DNA of 64,000 nucleotides from Sphingomonas sp. Root241 (GTDB taxonomy: Bacteria > Pseudomonadota > Alphaproteobacteria > Sphingomonadales > Sphingomonadaceae). Location: the NCBI RefSeq assembly GCF_001428865.1, contig NZ_LMIV01000001.1, positions 677,776 through 741,775 of the forward strand, given 5' to 3'. Position 1 is the stretch's first letter. Every line of letters starts with the position of its first letter. The notes beneath the pieces are model-generated. The model did no database searches, was not told the origin of the DNA, and saw only the letters and a list, made by a program, of their open reading frames with translations. Below are positions 25,490 through 37,600 of the stretch, piece by piece. The translations under genes were made by a program, and so were the position numbers.

Positions 25490-26245
25490 ATGAGCGAGCG
25501 CATCTGGACCGCGGCACTGGTGGTGATCGGCGACGAGATTCTCTCCGGGCGCACCCAGGACAAGAATGTCGCGCAGCTCGCCAGCTGGCTGAACGTGCAG
25601 GGCATAAGGCTGGGCGAAGTGCGGATCGTGCCCGATGTCGAGGACGCGATCGTCGAGGCGGTCAACGCGCTCAGGGCGCGCAACGACTATCTGTTCACCA
25701 CCGGCGGGATCGGCCCGACGCATGACGACATCACCGTCGATGCGATCGCCGCGGCTTTGGGCGTGCCGGTGATCGTGCATCCGGAAGCGCGGGCGGTACT
25801 CGAGCGTTATTACGAGACGCGCGGCGGGCTGACCGATGCGCGGCTGCGCATGGCGCGCGTGCCCGAAGGCGCCGATCTGATCCCCAATCGCATGTCCGGC
25901 GCGCCCGGCATCCGCTGGGGCAACGTCTTCATCCTCGCCGGGGTGCCGCATATCACCGCCGGCATGCTCGATGCGCTCACCGGCACGCTCGAAGGCGGGC
26001 TGCCGGTGCTCTCGCGCACCGTCGGCGCATGGGTCGCGGAGAGCGAGATCGCCGACCTGCTCGGCGAGACCGAGCGCGCGCATGCAGGCGTGGCGATCGG
26101 CAGCTATCCGTTCTTCCGCGACGGGCGGACCGGCGCGAACTTCGTCGTGCGGGCTACCGGGCAGGAACTGGTGGATCGTTGCGTGGCCGCGCTGATCGAC
26201 GCGTTGCGCGCCGTAGGCCATGACGTGATCGACGGCGGGATCTAG
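25490..26245 (+). CDS. CinA N-terminal-type molybdopterin-binding domain protein
   Basis: A 251-residue protein of the MoCF-binding family, equal to the N-terminal domain of CinA (competence/damage-inducible protein A) without the C-terminal deamidase domain. Signatures: TAALVVIGDEILSGRTQDKN at the N terminus, DYLFTTGGIGPTHDDITVDAIA (the MoCF TTGGIGPT motif, about residues 70-80), GAPGIRWGNVFILAGVPHI. Stand-alone proteins of this type in proteobacteria may hydrolyse ADP-ribose-like nucleotides, as the equivalent CinA domain does, but that is not shown here. It is divergent from map. Confidence 0.88.
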   Translation: MSERIWTAALVVIGDEILSGRTQDKNVAQLASWLNVQGIRLGEVRIVPDVEDAIVEAVNALRARNDYLFTTGGIGPTHDDITVDAIAAALGVPVIVHPEARAVLERYYETRGGLTDARLRMARVPEGADLIPNRMSGAPGIRWGNVFILAGVPHITAGMLDALTGTLEGGLPVLSRTVGAWVAESEIADLLGETERAHAGVAIGSYPFFRDGRTGANFVVRATGQELVDRCVAALIDALRAVGHDVIDGGI

Positions 26246-26254
26246 GCATTCGTT

Positions 26255-26493
26255 GCCAACCGGATGGTTGGCAAGAACGGCGTCGCGGGCGGCTTCCAAC
26301 CATTTGGTTGGCTCGGAAAATCTTTGTTTTCCAGATTGATAAAGAAAAATGCGCGCCGCGCGGGCCGTCTGGCGCTTGACTCGTTTTCGCATTCGCATGT
26401 CAAGCGTCAACTGTCTCTGACAGGTTGCGACGGCGCCAAGATCCTGCTTGCCCATGTTCGGACGGAAGCACGGCAAATCCTACATTGCCAGTA
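26255..26493 (-). repeat. Structured noncoding element, copy 2
   Basis: Minus-strand relative of the element at 7863-8081, with the same blocks in the same order. It has TGTAGGATTTG (26484-26474), a central inverted repeat CGCTTGAC/GTCAAGCG (26399-26406 with 26373-26380), CCAACC-AAAT-GGTTGG (26311-26296) and CCAACC-ATCC-GGTTGG (26271-26256), with centres 40 bp apart. It fills most of the 291 bases between the convergent 3' ends of the CinA-like and M20 genes. Coding is unlikely: frames differ between copies, while palindromes and boxes are kept. Confidence 0.7.
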
Positions 26494-26536
26494 CCTGGCA
26501 GACAAAAAGGCGCGGATCAGACGCCGATGGTCAGGG

Positions 26537-27928
26537 CTATTTCGCCAGCTCGGTGATCACCGCTTTGTAGAAGGTGATCGCCGGCGCGATTTCCCCCACG
26601 GGGATCCGTTCGTTGAGGCCGTGCGCGAAGCTGTCGCTCGACTTCATGAACAGCGGGCTGACGCCGTAGCTTGGCACACCGCGCCCACGGAACCACATGC
26701 TGTCGGTCGCGCCCGACGACATCACCGGGACCACCGGCGCTTCGGGGAAGCGCGCGTGCACCGCCTTGGTGATCACCTTCATCAGGTCGGGGCGCAGCGG
26801 CGAGGCGTCGCTCGGCACCGATCCGCTCTCGACCTTGGTGACCTTGACTGTGGGATCGGCGACCAGTTCGGCGAGCTTCGCCTGCACCTGGGGGATCGGC
26901 GTGCCGGGGAAGATCCGGCAATTGACGTTGGCGGTCGCCCGCTGCGGCAGCGCGTTGGCGGCGTGGCCGGCAGTGATCATCGTCGCGACGCAGGTCGTGC
27001 CGGTCTGGCCGACATAGCCGGGGTCGGCGCGCAGGATCGCGCGGGCCCCGGCATCCTCGGGGTTGGCGGCGAAGCGGCGCATCGCGTCCGCGAGCTTCGG
27101 GTCCGGGGTGCGCGCGGCAGTCGCGGCCCAGCTCGCCTTGGTGATCTCGTTGACCTGGCCGGGGAACTCGTAGGCCTCGATCTTCTGCAGCGCGGCGGCG
27201 AGCTGGTAGATCGCATTGGGCTTGCGCGGGGCGCTCGAATGGCCGCCGGGATTGGTGACGCTCAGCTCGAAATCGGCATAGGACTTCTCGGCGCCCTGCA
27301 CGCCGAACATCATCGGCTTGCCGCTCTCGTCGAGATCGCCGCCGCCGCCGTCGATGTTGAGCAGCAATTCGGCGTCGTGGAACTCCGCGGCGAGCGCCGC
27401 GGTGGTCTTCATCCCCGTCTCCTCGTCGCCCGAGAACAGCATCACGATATCGCGGCCGGGCTTGAAGCCCTCGCGCTTGAGCTGGATCATCGAGGCGACG
27501 AAGGTCGAGACGTCGAACTTGTTGTCGCTGGCCCCGCGGCCGAACAGATAGCCGTTTTCGACCACCGGCGTGAACGGATCGCGCTCCCAATCGGTCGGCT
27601 TCGCCTCCACCACGTCCATATGCCCGGAGATCAGGATCGGCTTCGCGCCGCTCTTCGCCTTACCGGTGCCGCGATAGCGCGCGACCAGAAAGGCGGTGTC
27701 GCCGAGCTTCTCGACGCGGACATCGGCGTCGGCGAACCCGCCCGCCACAAGCTGCGATTTGAGGAAGGTCGCATAATCGAAAGTCTGGTTGCCCGGCCCC
27801 GCGACGCTGCGGAAGGCGACGCCGCGCTTGAGCAATTCGAGCGCCTGCGCCTCGGCCTGCGGATTGTTCTGCGCCTGCGCCGAACCGGCGGCGAACGCCA
27901 CTGCGAGGAAAACCGCGACGTGGCGCAT
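26537..27928 (-). CDS. Secreted M20-family metallopeptidase
   Basis: A 463-residue exported peptidase, distinct from the one at 17-18 kb. The signal peptide is MRHVAVFLAVAFAAGSAQAQ. Zinc ligands: ISGHMDVVEAK (His), GRGASDNKFDVS (bridging Asp), LFSGDEETGMKT (Glu-Glu), a further Asp in LLNIDGGGGDL, and SSGATDSMWFRGRGVPSYG with C-terminal FAHGLNERIP (His). GGHSSAPRKPNAIYQLA is the lid domain. It resembles the carnosinase/Xaa-His dipeptidase side of the family. The start at 27928 begins the signal peptide; the frame is open to 28039. It is transcribed away from the autotransporter region. Confidence 0.9.
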   Translation of the reverse strand: MRHVAVFLAVAFAAGSAQAQNNPQAEAQALELLKRGVAFRSVAGPGNQTFDYATFLKSQLVAGGFADADVRVEKLGDTAFLVARYRGTGKAKSGAKPILISGHMDVVEAKPTDWERDPFTPVVENGYLFGRGASDNKFDVSTFVASMIQLKREGFKPGRDIVMLFSGDEETGMKTTAALAAEFHDAELLLNIDGGGGDLDESGKPMMFGVQGAEKSYADFELSVTNPGGHSSAPRKPNAIYQLAAALQKIEAYEFPGQVNEITKASWAATAARTPDPKLADAMRRFAANPEDAGARAILRADPGYVGQTGTTCVATMITAGHAANALPQRATANVNCRIFPGTPIPQVQAKLAELVADPTVKVTKVESGSVPSDASPLRPDLMKVITKAVHARFPEAPVVPVMSSGATDSMWFRGRGVPSYGVSPLFMKSSDSFAHGLNERIPVGEIAPAITFYKAVITELAK

Positions 27929-28312
27929 AAGGCGGGGGCTCCGATCAAGAGGCTGGAGCGGGTGAAGGGAATTGGACTCCATCATCGCTGGATAAAGGCA
28001 TTTGTCTGATCCGAGGAGTCCACATGTTCCAGATCGCACCCTATCGCGGATTTATGCTCGGACCTTTGGCCGGCCGGAGTTGATCCGATCGCCTCCACCA
28101 GGAGTGGCCGGGCACCCAATCCAGAATGCTGCGATCGCAATGGAATGTGACAGCTTGCGCAGGAAATCGGCCAAGCGGGTGATGCCAGATATCCACCAAG
28201 TATGTCGCCGGGCTGCCGGAGAATTTGGAAAACCATGCCTCGGTCCCGGGATGCTGACATGGTCGTAGTTTACACTATTTTACAATGCCATTCGAGGTAA
28301 AGCTATGAAAAA
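27929..28312. other. Noncoding region between the M20 gene and the adhesin leader
   Basis: About 380 bases with no recognisable gene. Short open frames such as 28002-28268 lack a ribosome site and family similarity. The M20 promoter must lie in the left part. A/T-rich DNA from about 28261 onward (TACACTATTTTACAAT) marks the start of the adhesin control region. Confidence 0.5.
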
Positions 28313-28328
28313 TTAACGATTTGTTAAC
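28313..28328. promoter_or_regulatory. CtrA-type binding site upstream of the adhesin
   Basis: TTAA-CGATTTG-TTAAC matches the full CtrA consensus TTAA-N7-TTAAC exactly. It lies about 72 bases before the riboswitch, in an A/T-rich stretch where the adhesin promoter is expected. Confidence 0.65.
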
Positions 28329-28399
28329 CTTTGGGCACCACCTTCGGGCCATCGCATGCGGGGGATCAAAGGGAGCAACAACCTCCTGAAATCCTGCTG

Positions 28400-28470
28400 A
28401 AAAGAGCAAACTGCCGGCGACGGCAGGACGCAAAGCTTCCGGGCTCATCGAGCTAGCGGGGCTGCCAGTA
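28400..28470 (+). promoter_or_regulatory. Cyclic di-GMP-I riboswitch (GEMM aptamer)
   Basis: The sequence follows the GEMM-I consensus throughout: GCAAAC, stem CTGCCG with GCGA tetraloop and CGGCAG, then GGACGCAAAGC, TTCCGGG, and the tetraloop-receptor strand TAGCGGGGCTGCC. By eye against the Vibrio Vc2 aptamer, the ligand-contacting G20 and C92 correspond to G28406 and C28465; both are kept, favouring c-di-GMP over cGAMP. The adhesin start is 168 bases downstream. A hairpin at about 28590-28614 (CGGC-ACTC-GCCG) near the ribosome site could be part of the expression platform; no terminator is obvious. Confidence 0.92.
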
Positions 28471-28638
28471 AGGGGGGCGTATGGATGGATGCGTTGCGAT
28501 TTGCGCAGCTGCGCGGCGAGCCGCCGGTGCCGTCGTAGCGCCCTCCCGATCACCGATCCGGATTTTCAAGACCAGCAACGATCAACTTTCCCTCCCGGCA
28601 CTCGCCGGTCGAGGTCCTTTCGCATTTGGGGATGATGC

Positions 28639-31600
28639 ATGAGCGGCAGGAACGCACGCACGGGACGTGTACGGCGCGGCAGGCTTTCGCCGGTGCGATT
28701 GATGTGCGGGGCCTCGCTCGCGGCGGTGGCCCTCGCGCTGCCCTCGATCGCGCACGCGCAGGACGCGAACCGGAACTGGGACGCCAATGGCACGGCCGTC
28801 GGCAACGGCGGTACCGGGACCTGGAGTACGAATCCCGTTCCGGCAAACCAGACCTGGAGCCCCAACAGCGACGGTGTCAGTGGCCCTTACACGGTGTGGG
28901 ACAACACGCTGCTCGACAACGCCATCTTCGGCGGCACCGCCGGCACGGTGACGCTCGCAACGCCGATCACCGTCCACAACATCACCTTCCAGACCAACAA
29001 TGGCTATGTCCTCACCGGCAACACCCTGACGCTCGCCGGCACGACGCCGACCATCACCATGTTGGCGAACGCGACGATAAGCTCGACCCTCGCCGGAACG
29101 GCGGGCCTGATCAAGGCCGGCGCGGGCACCCTGACCCTCAGCGGCACCAACACATTCAGCGGCGGCGTAACGATCAATGCGGGGACTCTGACAGCAAGCA
29201 CCGACGCCGCTTTGGGGGCCGCCAGCAATCAGATCACGACTGCGGCAGGTGTCAGCATAGGTCTCACGATCAACGGCGCGAATACCAATCGCACGGTCAC
29301 GATCGGCAATGGCAGCACGCTTACGGTCGCCGGTACCGGCGTCGGATCCGCATTGATCACGGGCAACGGCAACGTTAACGTGAGCACCGCGGGGCCGGTT
29401 ACGCTCAGCAACAATGCCAATACCTACACCGGCACGACAAGATTCAACGGCAATGGTGGTGTCGCCAGTTCCTATTTCACCTCGATTGCGGATCTGGGCA
29501 TCGCGAGTTCGCTCGGAGCGCCGACGACCGTCGCCAACGGCACGATCACATTCACCCAGGCCAACAATTATTCGGACAACCTGATCTATATCGGTGACGG
29601 CGACAGTTCGAACCGCAACTGGGTAACCGGCGGCGGCGGCGCGAATATCTTCAACGACGGTACGGGCACGCTTGTCCTGACCGGCGACGTCAGCGTGGGC
29701 GGCTCGACCGGCTGGAGCGCCCGCAACGCGGACATCCAGCTGCTCGGTACATTGAGTGGCAACAGCTACGGCTATTCCGGCACCGCCGGCCGGACGATCA
29801 CGCTGGGTAGCGCCAATACCTATACGGGCGCGACGAACGTGTCCGGCATAACCCTGATCGCTCCCGTCCTCGCGAACAACGGCACCTCCAGTTCGCTGGG
29901 CGCGGGCACGACTGTCGGCTTGGGCACCGGCAGCATCCTCAGCTACACCGGAGCGGGTGCAACCACCAATCGCACCTGGACAAGCGATGGCGCCACTCGC
30001 ATCAACAATGACGGCACCGGCGCGCTGACGCTCAGCGGCGGGCTGTCATTCATTGCCGGTGGGTCCGACACCTTTACGCTCGGCGGCACCTTTGGCGGAA
30101 CGAACACTTTCTCCGGCATAATTTCCGGCACCGGCAATGTCTCCGGCAACGGTTCGGGCACCTGGGTGCTGGGTGGAGCCAACAGCTTTACCGGCACCAC
30201 CACCGTCACCGGTGGCACGTTGCGCGCCGGCAGCGCGACTGCCTTTGGTTCGGCGCCGGCCTTCGTCGTCGATGGCGGAACGCTCGATCTCAATGGCTTC
30301 AGCTTCGTCGTGCCGACGCTCAACGGTGCCGGCGGCACGGTGGCTCTCGGCAGCGGCAATCTTACGGTGAACGCCAATAGCGGGACCAGCAGCTATGCCG
30401 GAAGCATCACGGGCACCGGAGGCCTGACCAAGCTGGGCGGCAGCACGCTCACCTTGAGGGGGAGCAACACCTACAGCGGTGCGACGACGATCGGCGGCGG
30501 CACGCTCAGGCTCGATTTCTCCAGCGCTGGCGGACCGGCCACCGACATCGTCTCCGCTTCCTCGACCCTGAACATGTCGGGCGGCAGGCTCGACGTGATC
30601 GGCGCGGCGGGCGAGTCGAACACGCAGACCTTCAACGGCCTCAACGTCACCGCCGGCAGCAATATTGTCAGCGCGACCTCGGGCGCGGGCGGCAGCCTGA
30701 CCGTCAACCTCGGCACGATCAGCCGAACCGGCGGGCTGGTCAATTTCGTCGTGCCCGGCAGCGGCAACATTACCGCCGCCAACCCCGACGGTCTCCTCGG
30801 TGGCTGGGCGACGGTCGGCGGCGCCGACTATGCGAAGGTGGTCGGCGGCAACGTGGTCGCCTTCGACGCATCCGACTATACCGATCAGGACGATGCATCG
30901 CTGTGGACCGGCGGCCAGTTCATCTCCGACAGCGACGCCGACGCCGACAGCTTCTTCGGCACCGTGGGCAGCAGCATCCAGCTTGGCGGCCTCCAGTTCA
31001 CCACACCGGATGCGACGACCACCGTCACGATCGCGGGCGGGCAGACGCTCGGCGTCGACGGCTCGATCATCGTCGCTCCTTCGGTCTTGACCAACAACCA
31101 GACGATCACCGGCGGCTCCTTGACGGGCGGCGCCGGCGGAAGCGTGCTGGGTGTCCTGCAGAACGGCGGCGGCAACTTCACGATCGCCTCGACGATCGTC
31201 GACAATGGCGGCGCAACCGGCTTCGTCAAAGGCGGCGGCGGCACGGTCACCCTGAGCGGCGCCAACAGCTATACGGGCGGCACGACACTCAGCCAGGGCA
31301 TGCTGTCGATCAACAGCGTCGCCAATGGCGGCGTGGCCAGCAGCATCGGCGCCTCCTCGGCAGCGTCGTCCAATCTGGTGCTCGAGGGAGGCATCCTCAA
31401 TTATACCGGGGGGACGAGCGCGACCGACCGCGGGTTCACCCTGGTCAATGGCGGCGCCGGCGCTCCGGATATCCGAGTGAATGGCGCCGCCAACCTGACT
31501 TTCAACGGGCTTGTCACCAGCCCCGACGATGCGGGCCTGACCAAGTCGGGCACCGGCACGCTGACCCTCGGCAATGCAGGCAACGACTATATCGGTGCAA

Positions 31601-34600
31601 CGACCGTTGGCGCCGGAACCCTGTCCGTGAATACCCTGGCGAACGGCGGTGCCGTGAGCGGCATTGGCGCGTCGAGCAATGCTTCGTCGAACCTGGTCCT
31701 GCAGGGCGGCGGAAGGCTGCAATATACCGGCGCCACCGTGACCAGCAATCGCGGGTTTACCCTGGGCGTGGGCAATGGCCGTATCGACGTCCAGAACGCC
31801 GCGACCGTCCTGACCCTGACCGGCACGGCTATCGGTCCGGACGGGCTGTTCAAGGACGGCAGCGGGACCTTGGTCCTGTCCGGGATCAATACTTATGTCG
31901 GCGGAAATGACGTCACGGCCGGCACGCTGCGCGCCGGATCGACCCAGGCCTTCGGCGCGGTGACCGGCGGCATGAACGTAACCGCCGGCGCGACACTCGA
32001 TCTCGCCGGGTTCAACAACACGGTGGCGGTGCTGACCGGCGCAGGGAACGTCACCCTCGGCTCCGGCACGTTGACCACATCCGGGGGCTCCGGAATCTTC
32101 TCCGGCACGATCAGCGGTACCGGCGGATTCACCCGTTCGGGCGGCTTTACCCAGACGATGTCAGGCTGCAACAACAGCTACACCGGCGTCACGACCATCA
32201 ACGGCAACGGCACCCTCGCAGTTGATTGTCTCGCCAATGGCGGCCTCGCAAGCGGCATCGGCGCTTCGGGCAGCGGCTCGGCCAGCCTGGTCTTCAACAA
32301 CGGCGCGCTGGCCTATAGCGGCGGCAGCGTCACCACCAACCGCGGCTTTACGCTGTCGGCCAATGTCGGCGCGATCAGCGTCGACGACCCCGCCGCCACC
32401 CTCCAATTCACGGGCGTGGCTACCGGCGCAGGCTCATTGCGCAAGGATGGAACCGGCACGCTGATCCTTTCCGGCGCCAACACCTTGACCGGCAGCACAA
32501 GCATCACCGCGGGCACCCTGCGCGCCGGCTCGGCGACCGCCCTCGGGACGGGCGCGATGACCTTGAGTAACGTCGGCGGCGCAACGCTCGACATGAACAA
32601 TTTCAGCGCGACCTTCCTCTATCTGGCAGGCGGCGGCGCTGCCGGCGGCAACATCCTGCTCGGCAGCGGCAGCCTTGCGCTCAACTACGGCGCAGCCACG
32701 ACTCAGACCTTCGCAGGCCTGATCAGCGGCAGCGGCGGCCTCTCCAAGGGCGGTGCCGCAACGTTCGTCCAGAGTCTCACCAACTGCAACAACGACTATA
32801 CCGGGCCGACCACGATTACCGCCGGCGTGCTCGCCGTGAGCTGTCTCGCCAATGGTGGCGCCAACAGCGCCATCGGCGCGTCAAGCTCGGTCGCAAGCAA
32901 CCTGGTCATCAATGGCGGGACGCTGCGCTATACGGGTGCGGCGGGCAGCACCGACCGGCGGTTCACGCTGGGATCGTCTGCGACCAGCAAGCTCGAAGCC
33001 AGCGGTACCGGTGCCATCGCCTTCACCAACACCGGCGCGATCGCCTATTCGACGCCCAACACCGCTCAGACCATCACGCTCGGGGGTACCAACACCGGCA
33101 ACAATTCGCTGGCGGCGCTGATCACCAATAATGGCTCCGGCATCACCTCGCTGACCAAGGCCGATGCCGGCACGTGGATATTGACCAATGCGGCCAGCAC
33201 CTACACCGGCGTCACCAATATCAACGGCGGCGTGCTCGGCATCGACAAGCTTTCGAACGGCGGGATAGCCAGCAGCATCGGCGCATCGTCCAGCCTGGCC
33301 GACAACCTCGTCATCGGCAACAACTCGACGCTGCGCTATACCGGTACGGGCGACACCACGGACCGCCAGTTCAAGCTCGATTCCGGCGTCGCCTTCATCG
33401 AATCCTCCGGCAGCGGCGCGATCGTCTTCAGCAACACCGGCGCAGTCAGCTATGCCAATCCCGGCGCGGCCCGCACCGTCGCGCTTGGCGGCACCAACGC
33501 CGGCGACAACGTCATGGGCGCCAGCATCGGTAACAGCGGCGGGGGCGCGACGACTCTCGCCAAGAACGACGCCGGCCGGTGGATCCTGACCGGCAATAAC
33601 ACGTACACAGGCCCCACCAACGTCAACGCGGGCACGCTGATCATCGGCAATGGCGGCGCGACGGGCTCGATCACCAGCAGCCTGGTGAATAATGCCGGCG
33701 TTCTCGGCTTCAACCGCTCCGACTCCATGACTCTTGCAGGGACCATCGTCGGCACCGGGTCGGTGCAGCAGATCGGCGCCGGCACGACGATACTGACCGG
33801 CGCCAGCACCTACACCGGCGGTACGACGATCGCAGCGGGCACGCTGCAGCTCGGCAGCGGCGCTGGAGGGGGCGCGACCGGCTCGATCGTCGGCAATGTC
33901 GCCAACAACGGCACCTTCGCGTTCAACCGGAGCAATGCCCTTACCTTCGCGGGCACGATTTCGGGGACCGGCCAAGTTAGCCAGATCGGCAGCGGCACGA
34001 CGACGCTGACCGGCACCAACAGCTATTCAGGCGGCACCAATATCAATGCCGGCACGCTGCGGGTGTCGGCCGACGCAAATCTCGGCGCGGCGAGCGGCGG
34101 GCTCCGCTTCAACGGCGGCACGCTCAACACCACGGCGAGCTTCACCTCCGCCCGTGCCACCAGCCTGGCCGGCGCCGGCACTTTCCTCGTCGATCCCCTG
34201 ACCACCGTGACGCTGAACGGGGCGGTTTCGGGGGGCGGCACGCTGACCAAGACCGGCACCGGCACACTGACGCTGGCGGCGGATAACAGTTATACCGGCC
34301 TTACCACGATCAACGCGGGCACGCTCCAGGTCGGCAATGGCGGCACGACCGGCTCAATCGTCGGCAATGTCGTCAATAATGCCACGCTCGAGTTCCAGCG
34401 AAGCGATGCCTATGCCTATGGCGGCAACATCAGCGGCACCGGCGCGCTCATCCAGTCCGGCGCCGGCGTGCTCAGCCTGACGGGCAACAGCAGCTATGGC
34501 GGCGCGACCACTATCGGGGCGGGCGAGCTTCGCATCGCGGCCGGCAACACGGTCAGTTCCGGCGGGGGAACGATTGTTACCTCGGCGGTGCTCAGCATCG

Positions 34601-37600
34601 ATGGAAGCAGTTCGGTCTTCAGTACCACAGGACTTACGGCACAATCCCAATCCGGTTCCGGTGTGAGCGCGACCGTGAATGTCCAGAATGGCGGCGTCCT
34701 CAGAGCGACCGTCGGCAATCTGACACTTCGCAACGCGCCAGTCGGCCCCGTCCTCACGAGCCTCAACATATCGGGTGCGGGTTCGCTCGCGGACGTCGCG
34801 GGCGGATTGTTGGTGGGGACGTCAACCAGCACCAACATCGCGGGCACGACGATCAGCGCGGGCGGGGCGCTGCGCACCGCAGGGGCAAGCCAGATCGGCG
34901 CTGCGGCCGGTAACAATACGGCCCCATTCGTCACGATCACGGGTCCAGGCTCCAACTGGACGAGCACCAGCTCGCTGGCGATGACCAACGGTATCTTCTC
35001 GCTGCTGAGCGGGGGCACCGCGAGCTTCACCAGCGCCACGATCGGCTCGGTCTCGGCGGCGCGTCCGGCAACCGTGCTGGTTTCGGGCACCAATTCGAGC
35101 TTCACGACGGCAGGCGATCTCACCGTCGGCAGCGGCGTGGGCACGGGCGAACTCACGCTCGCCAACGGCGGCCGTACCATTGTGGGCGGCGCGCTCATCC
35201 TTGCCGACGGCGCCACGGCTACGGGCATTCTCAACATCGGCGGCGCGGAAGGCCAGGCGGCCGAGGCGGCCGGCTTCCTCGACACCGCCACGCTGAACCT
35301 CGGCAGCGCCACCTCGCGCGTCAATTTCAATCACACGGACTCGAACTACGCCTTCGCGACGGCGATCTCCGGCGCGGGCGCGGTCACCCAGGTGGCCGGT
35401 GTTACCAATCTCACCGGCAACAGCACCGGCTTCACGGGCACGACCACCGTTTCGGGCGGCACGCTGCGCGTCAACGGGACGCTCGGGGACGCGACGAGCA
35501 CAGTCAGCGTCGCGACCGGCGGTACGCTTGGCGGCACCGGGACGATCGGCGGTAATGTCGCGATCGCTGACGGCATTCTGGCTGCGGGCTCGGGCGGCGT
35601 CGGGGCACTGACGATCAACGGCAACCTTTCGCTCGGCAGCGCCTCGCAGCTCGCCTTCGAGCTCGGCCAGGCGAGCGTGCCGGGCGGGCCGCTCAACGAT
35701 CTCGTCAATGTCGGCGGCAATCTGACGCTCGACGGCACGGTCAATGTCACGCAGACGGCGGGCGGCAGCTTCGGTCCGGGCGTGTACCGGATGTTCAACT
35801 ATGCGGGGACACTCACCGACAACGGGCTGACGGTCGGCAGCCTGCCGAGCGGTACTGCGTTCGTGCAGACTGCGATCGCGAACCAGGTCAACCTCGTCAA
35901 TACGGCGGGGCTCGCGCTCAACTTCTGGGACGGCGCGGCCGGACCCAAGAATGACGGCACGATCCAGGGCGGCAACGGCATCTGGCGCGTCGGCGGCGGC
36001 GAGAACAACTGGACGGACGTCAACGGCGCCGTGAATGCCGATTATGCGCAGAACGGCTTCGCGATCTTCCAGGGGACGGGCGATACGGTCACCGTCGACA
36101 ATGGCGGCGGCGCAGTCCTTTCGACCGGCATGCAGTTCACGGTCGACGGCTATACGATTGCCGGAGCACCGCTGACGCTGACTGGCGCGCCGGACACCAC
36201 GATCCGGGTCGGCGACGGCGGTGCGGGCGACGCGGGCCTCACCGCCACGATCAGCGCCGCGCTTGCCGGCTCGACACGGCTGGTCAAGACCGATGGCGGC
36301 ACTTTGGTGCTGGGCGGCGTCAACACCTATACCGGCGGCACCGCGATCAACGGCGGCACGCTGCGGATATCGGCGGACGCCAATCTCGGCGATCTCGCCG
36401 GCGCGCTCAGCATCAACGGCGGCACCCTCAACACCACCGCGAGCTTCGGCACGTCGCGCGTAGTGACCCTCACGGGCAGCGGCACTTTCCTGGTCGATGC
36501 CGGCATCCAGCTCAATCTGGACGGCGTCGTCTCGGGCGCGGGCGCCTTCGTCAAGCAAGGCAACGGCACCGTCATCCTCACGGCCGACAATCTTTATACC
36601 GGCGGCACCACGGTCAGTGCCGGCACCCTGCAGATCGGCAATGCCGGCACCACCGGCAGCGTCGTCGGCGACATCGTCAACAACGGCGAGGTGCGGCTGG
36701 CGCGATCCGATACCTACACCGTCGCCGGCCTGATCTCGGGCACGGGCGCGGTACGCAAGGCGGGCGGCACGGCCATCCTCACTGCCGACAACAATTATAC
36801 CGGCGGCACCACCAATAGCTCGGGCATCCTCCAGCTCGGCAATGGCGGCAGCACCGGCGGCATTGTCGGCGACATCATCAACGCGGGCAGCCTGGTGTTC
36901 GACCGCGCGAACGAATACAGCTTCGCCGGCAAGATCTCGGGCTCGGGCGACGTTCGCCAAGCGGGCAGCGGCACGACGATCCTCACCGGCGCCAACGACT
37001 ATACCGGCGCGACCAGCGTCGATGCCGGCACCTTGCTGGTCAACGGCAACCAGTCGCTCGCGACCGGCCTTACCAGCGTAGCCCTTGGTGCGACGCTGGG
37101 CGGCACCGGCACGATCGGCGGCGACGTGACGCTGGCCGGAGACGCCATTCTCGCACCCGGCCAGGGCGGCCCCGGCACGCTCACCATCAACGGCAACCTG
37201 GCGCTGGCCGGCACCACGGTCCTCGCCTACGACTTCGGCCAGTCCAACGTCGTCGGCGGACCGCTCAACGACCTCACCCAGGTCGGCGGCAACCTGACGC
37301 TCGACGGCACGATCGACGTGGCCCTGGCACCCGGCGGCAGCTTCGGGCCGGGCCTCTATCGCGTGCTCAGCTATGGCGGGACGCTCACCGACAATGGCCT
37401 CGCACCCGGCGCCATGCCCGCCGGCAGCACCGTCGCGGTGCAGACCTCGATCGCGGGACAGGTCAACCTGGTCAATGCGGCCGGCGGGATCTTCAACTTC
37501 TGGGATGGCGCGGCACCCGCGAACGAAAGCAACAATCTCGTCGATGGCGGTAACGGCATCTGGCAGAACAGCGCCGGCAACAACGACTGGACGACCGCTA

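Noticed and set aside
31312..33260. CRISPR-like repetition in the autotransporter
   Set aside because: Repeats are in-frame protein modules with codon-level variation, not short identical direct repeats with unique spacers.
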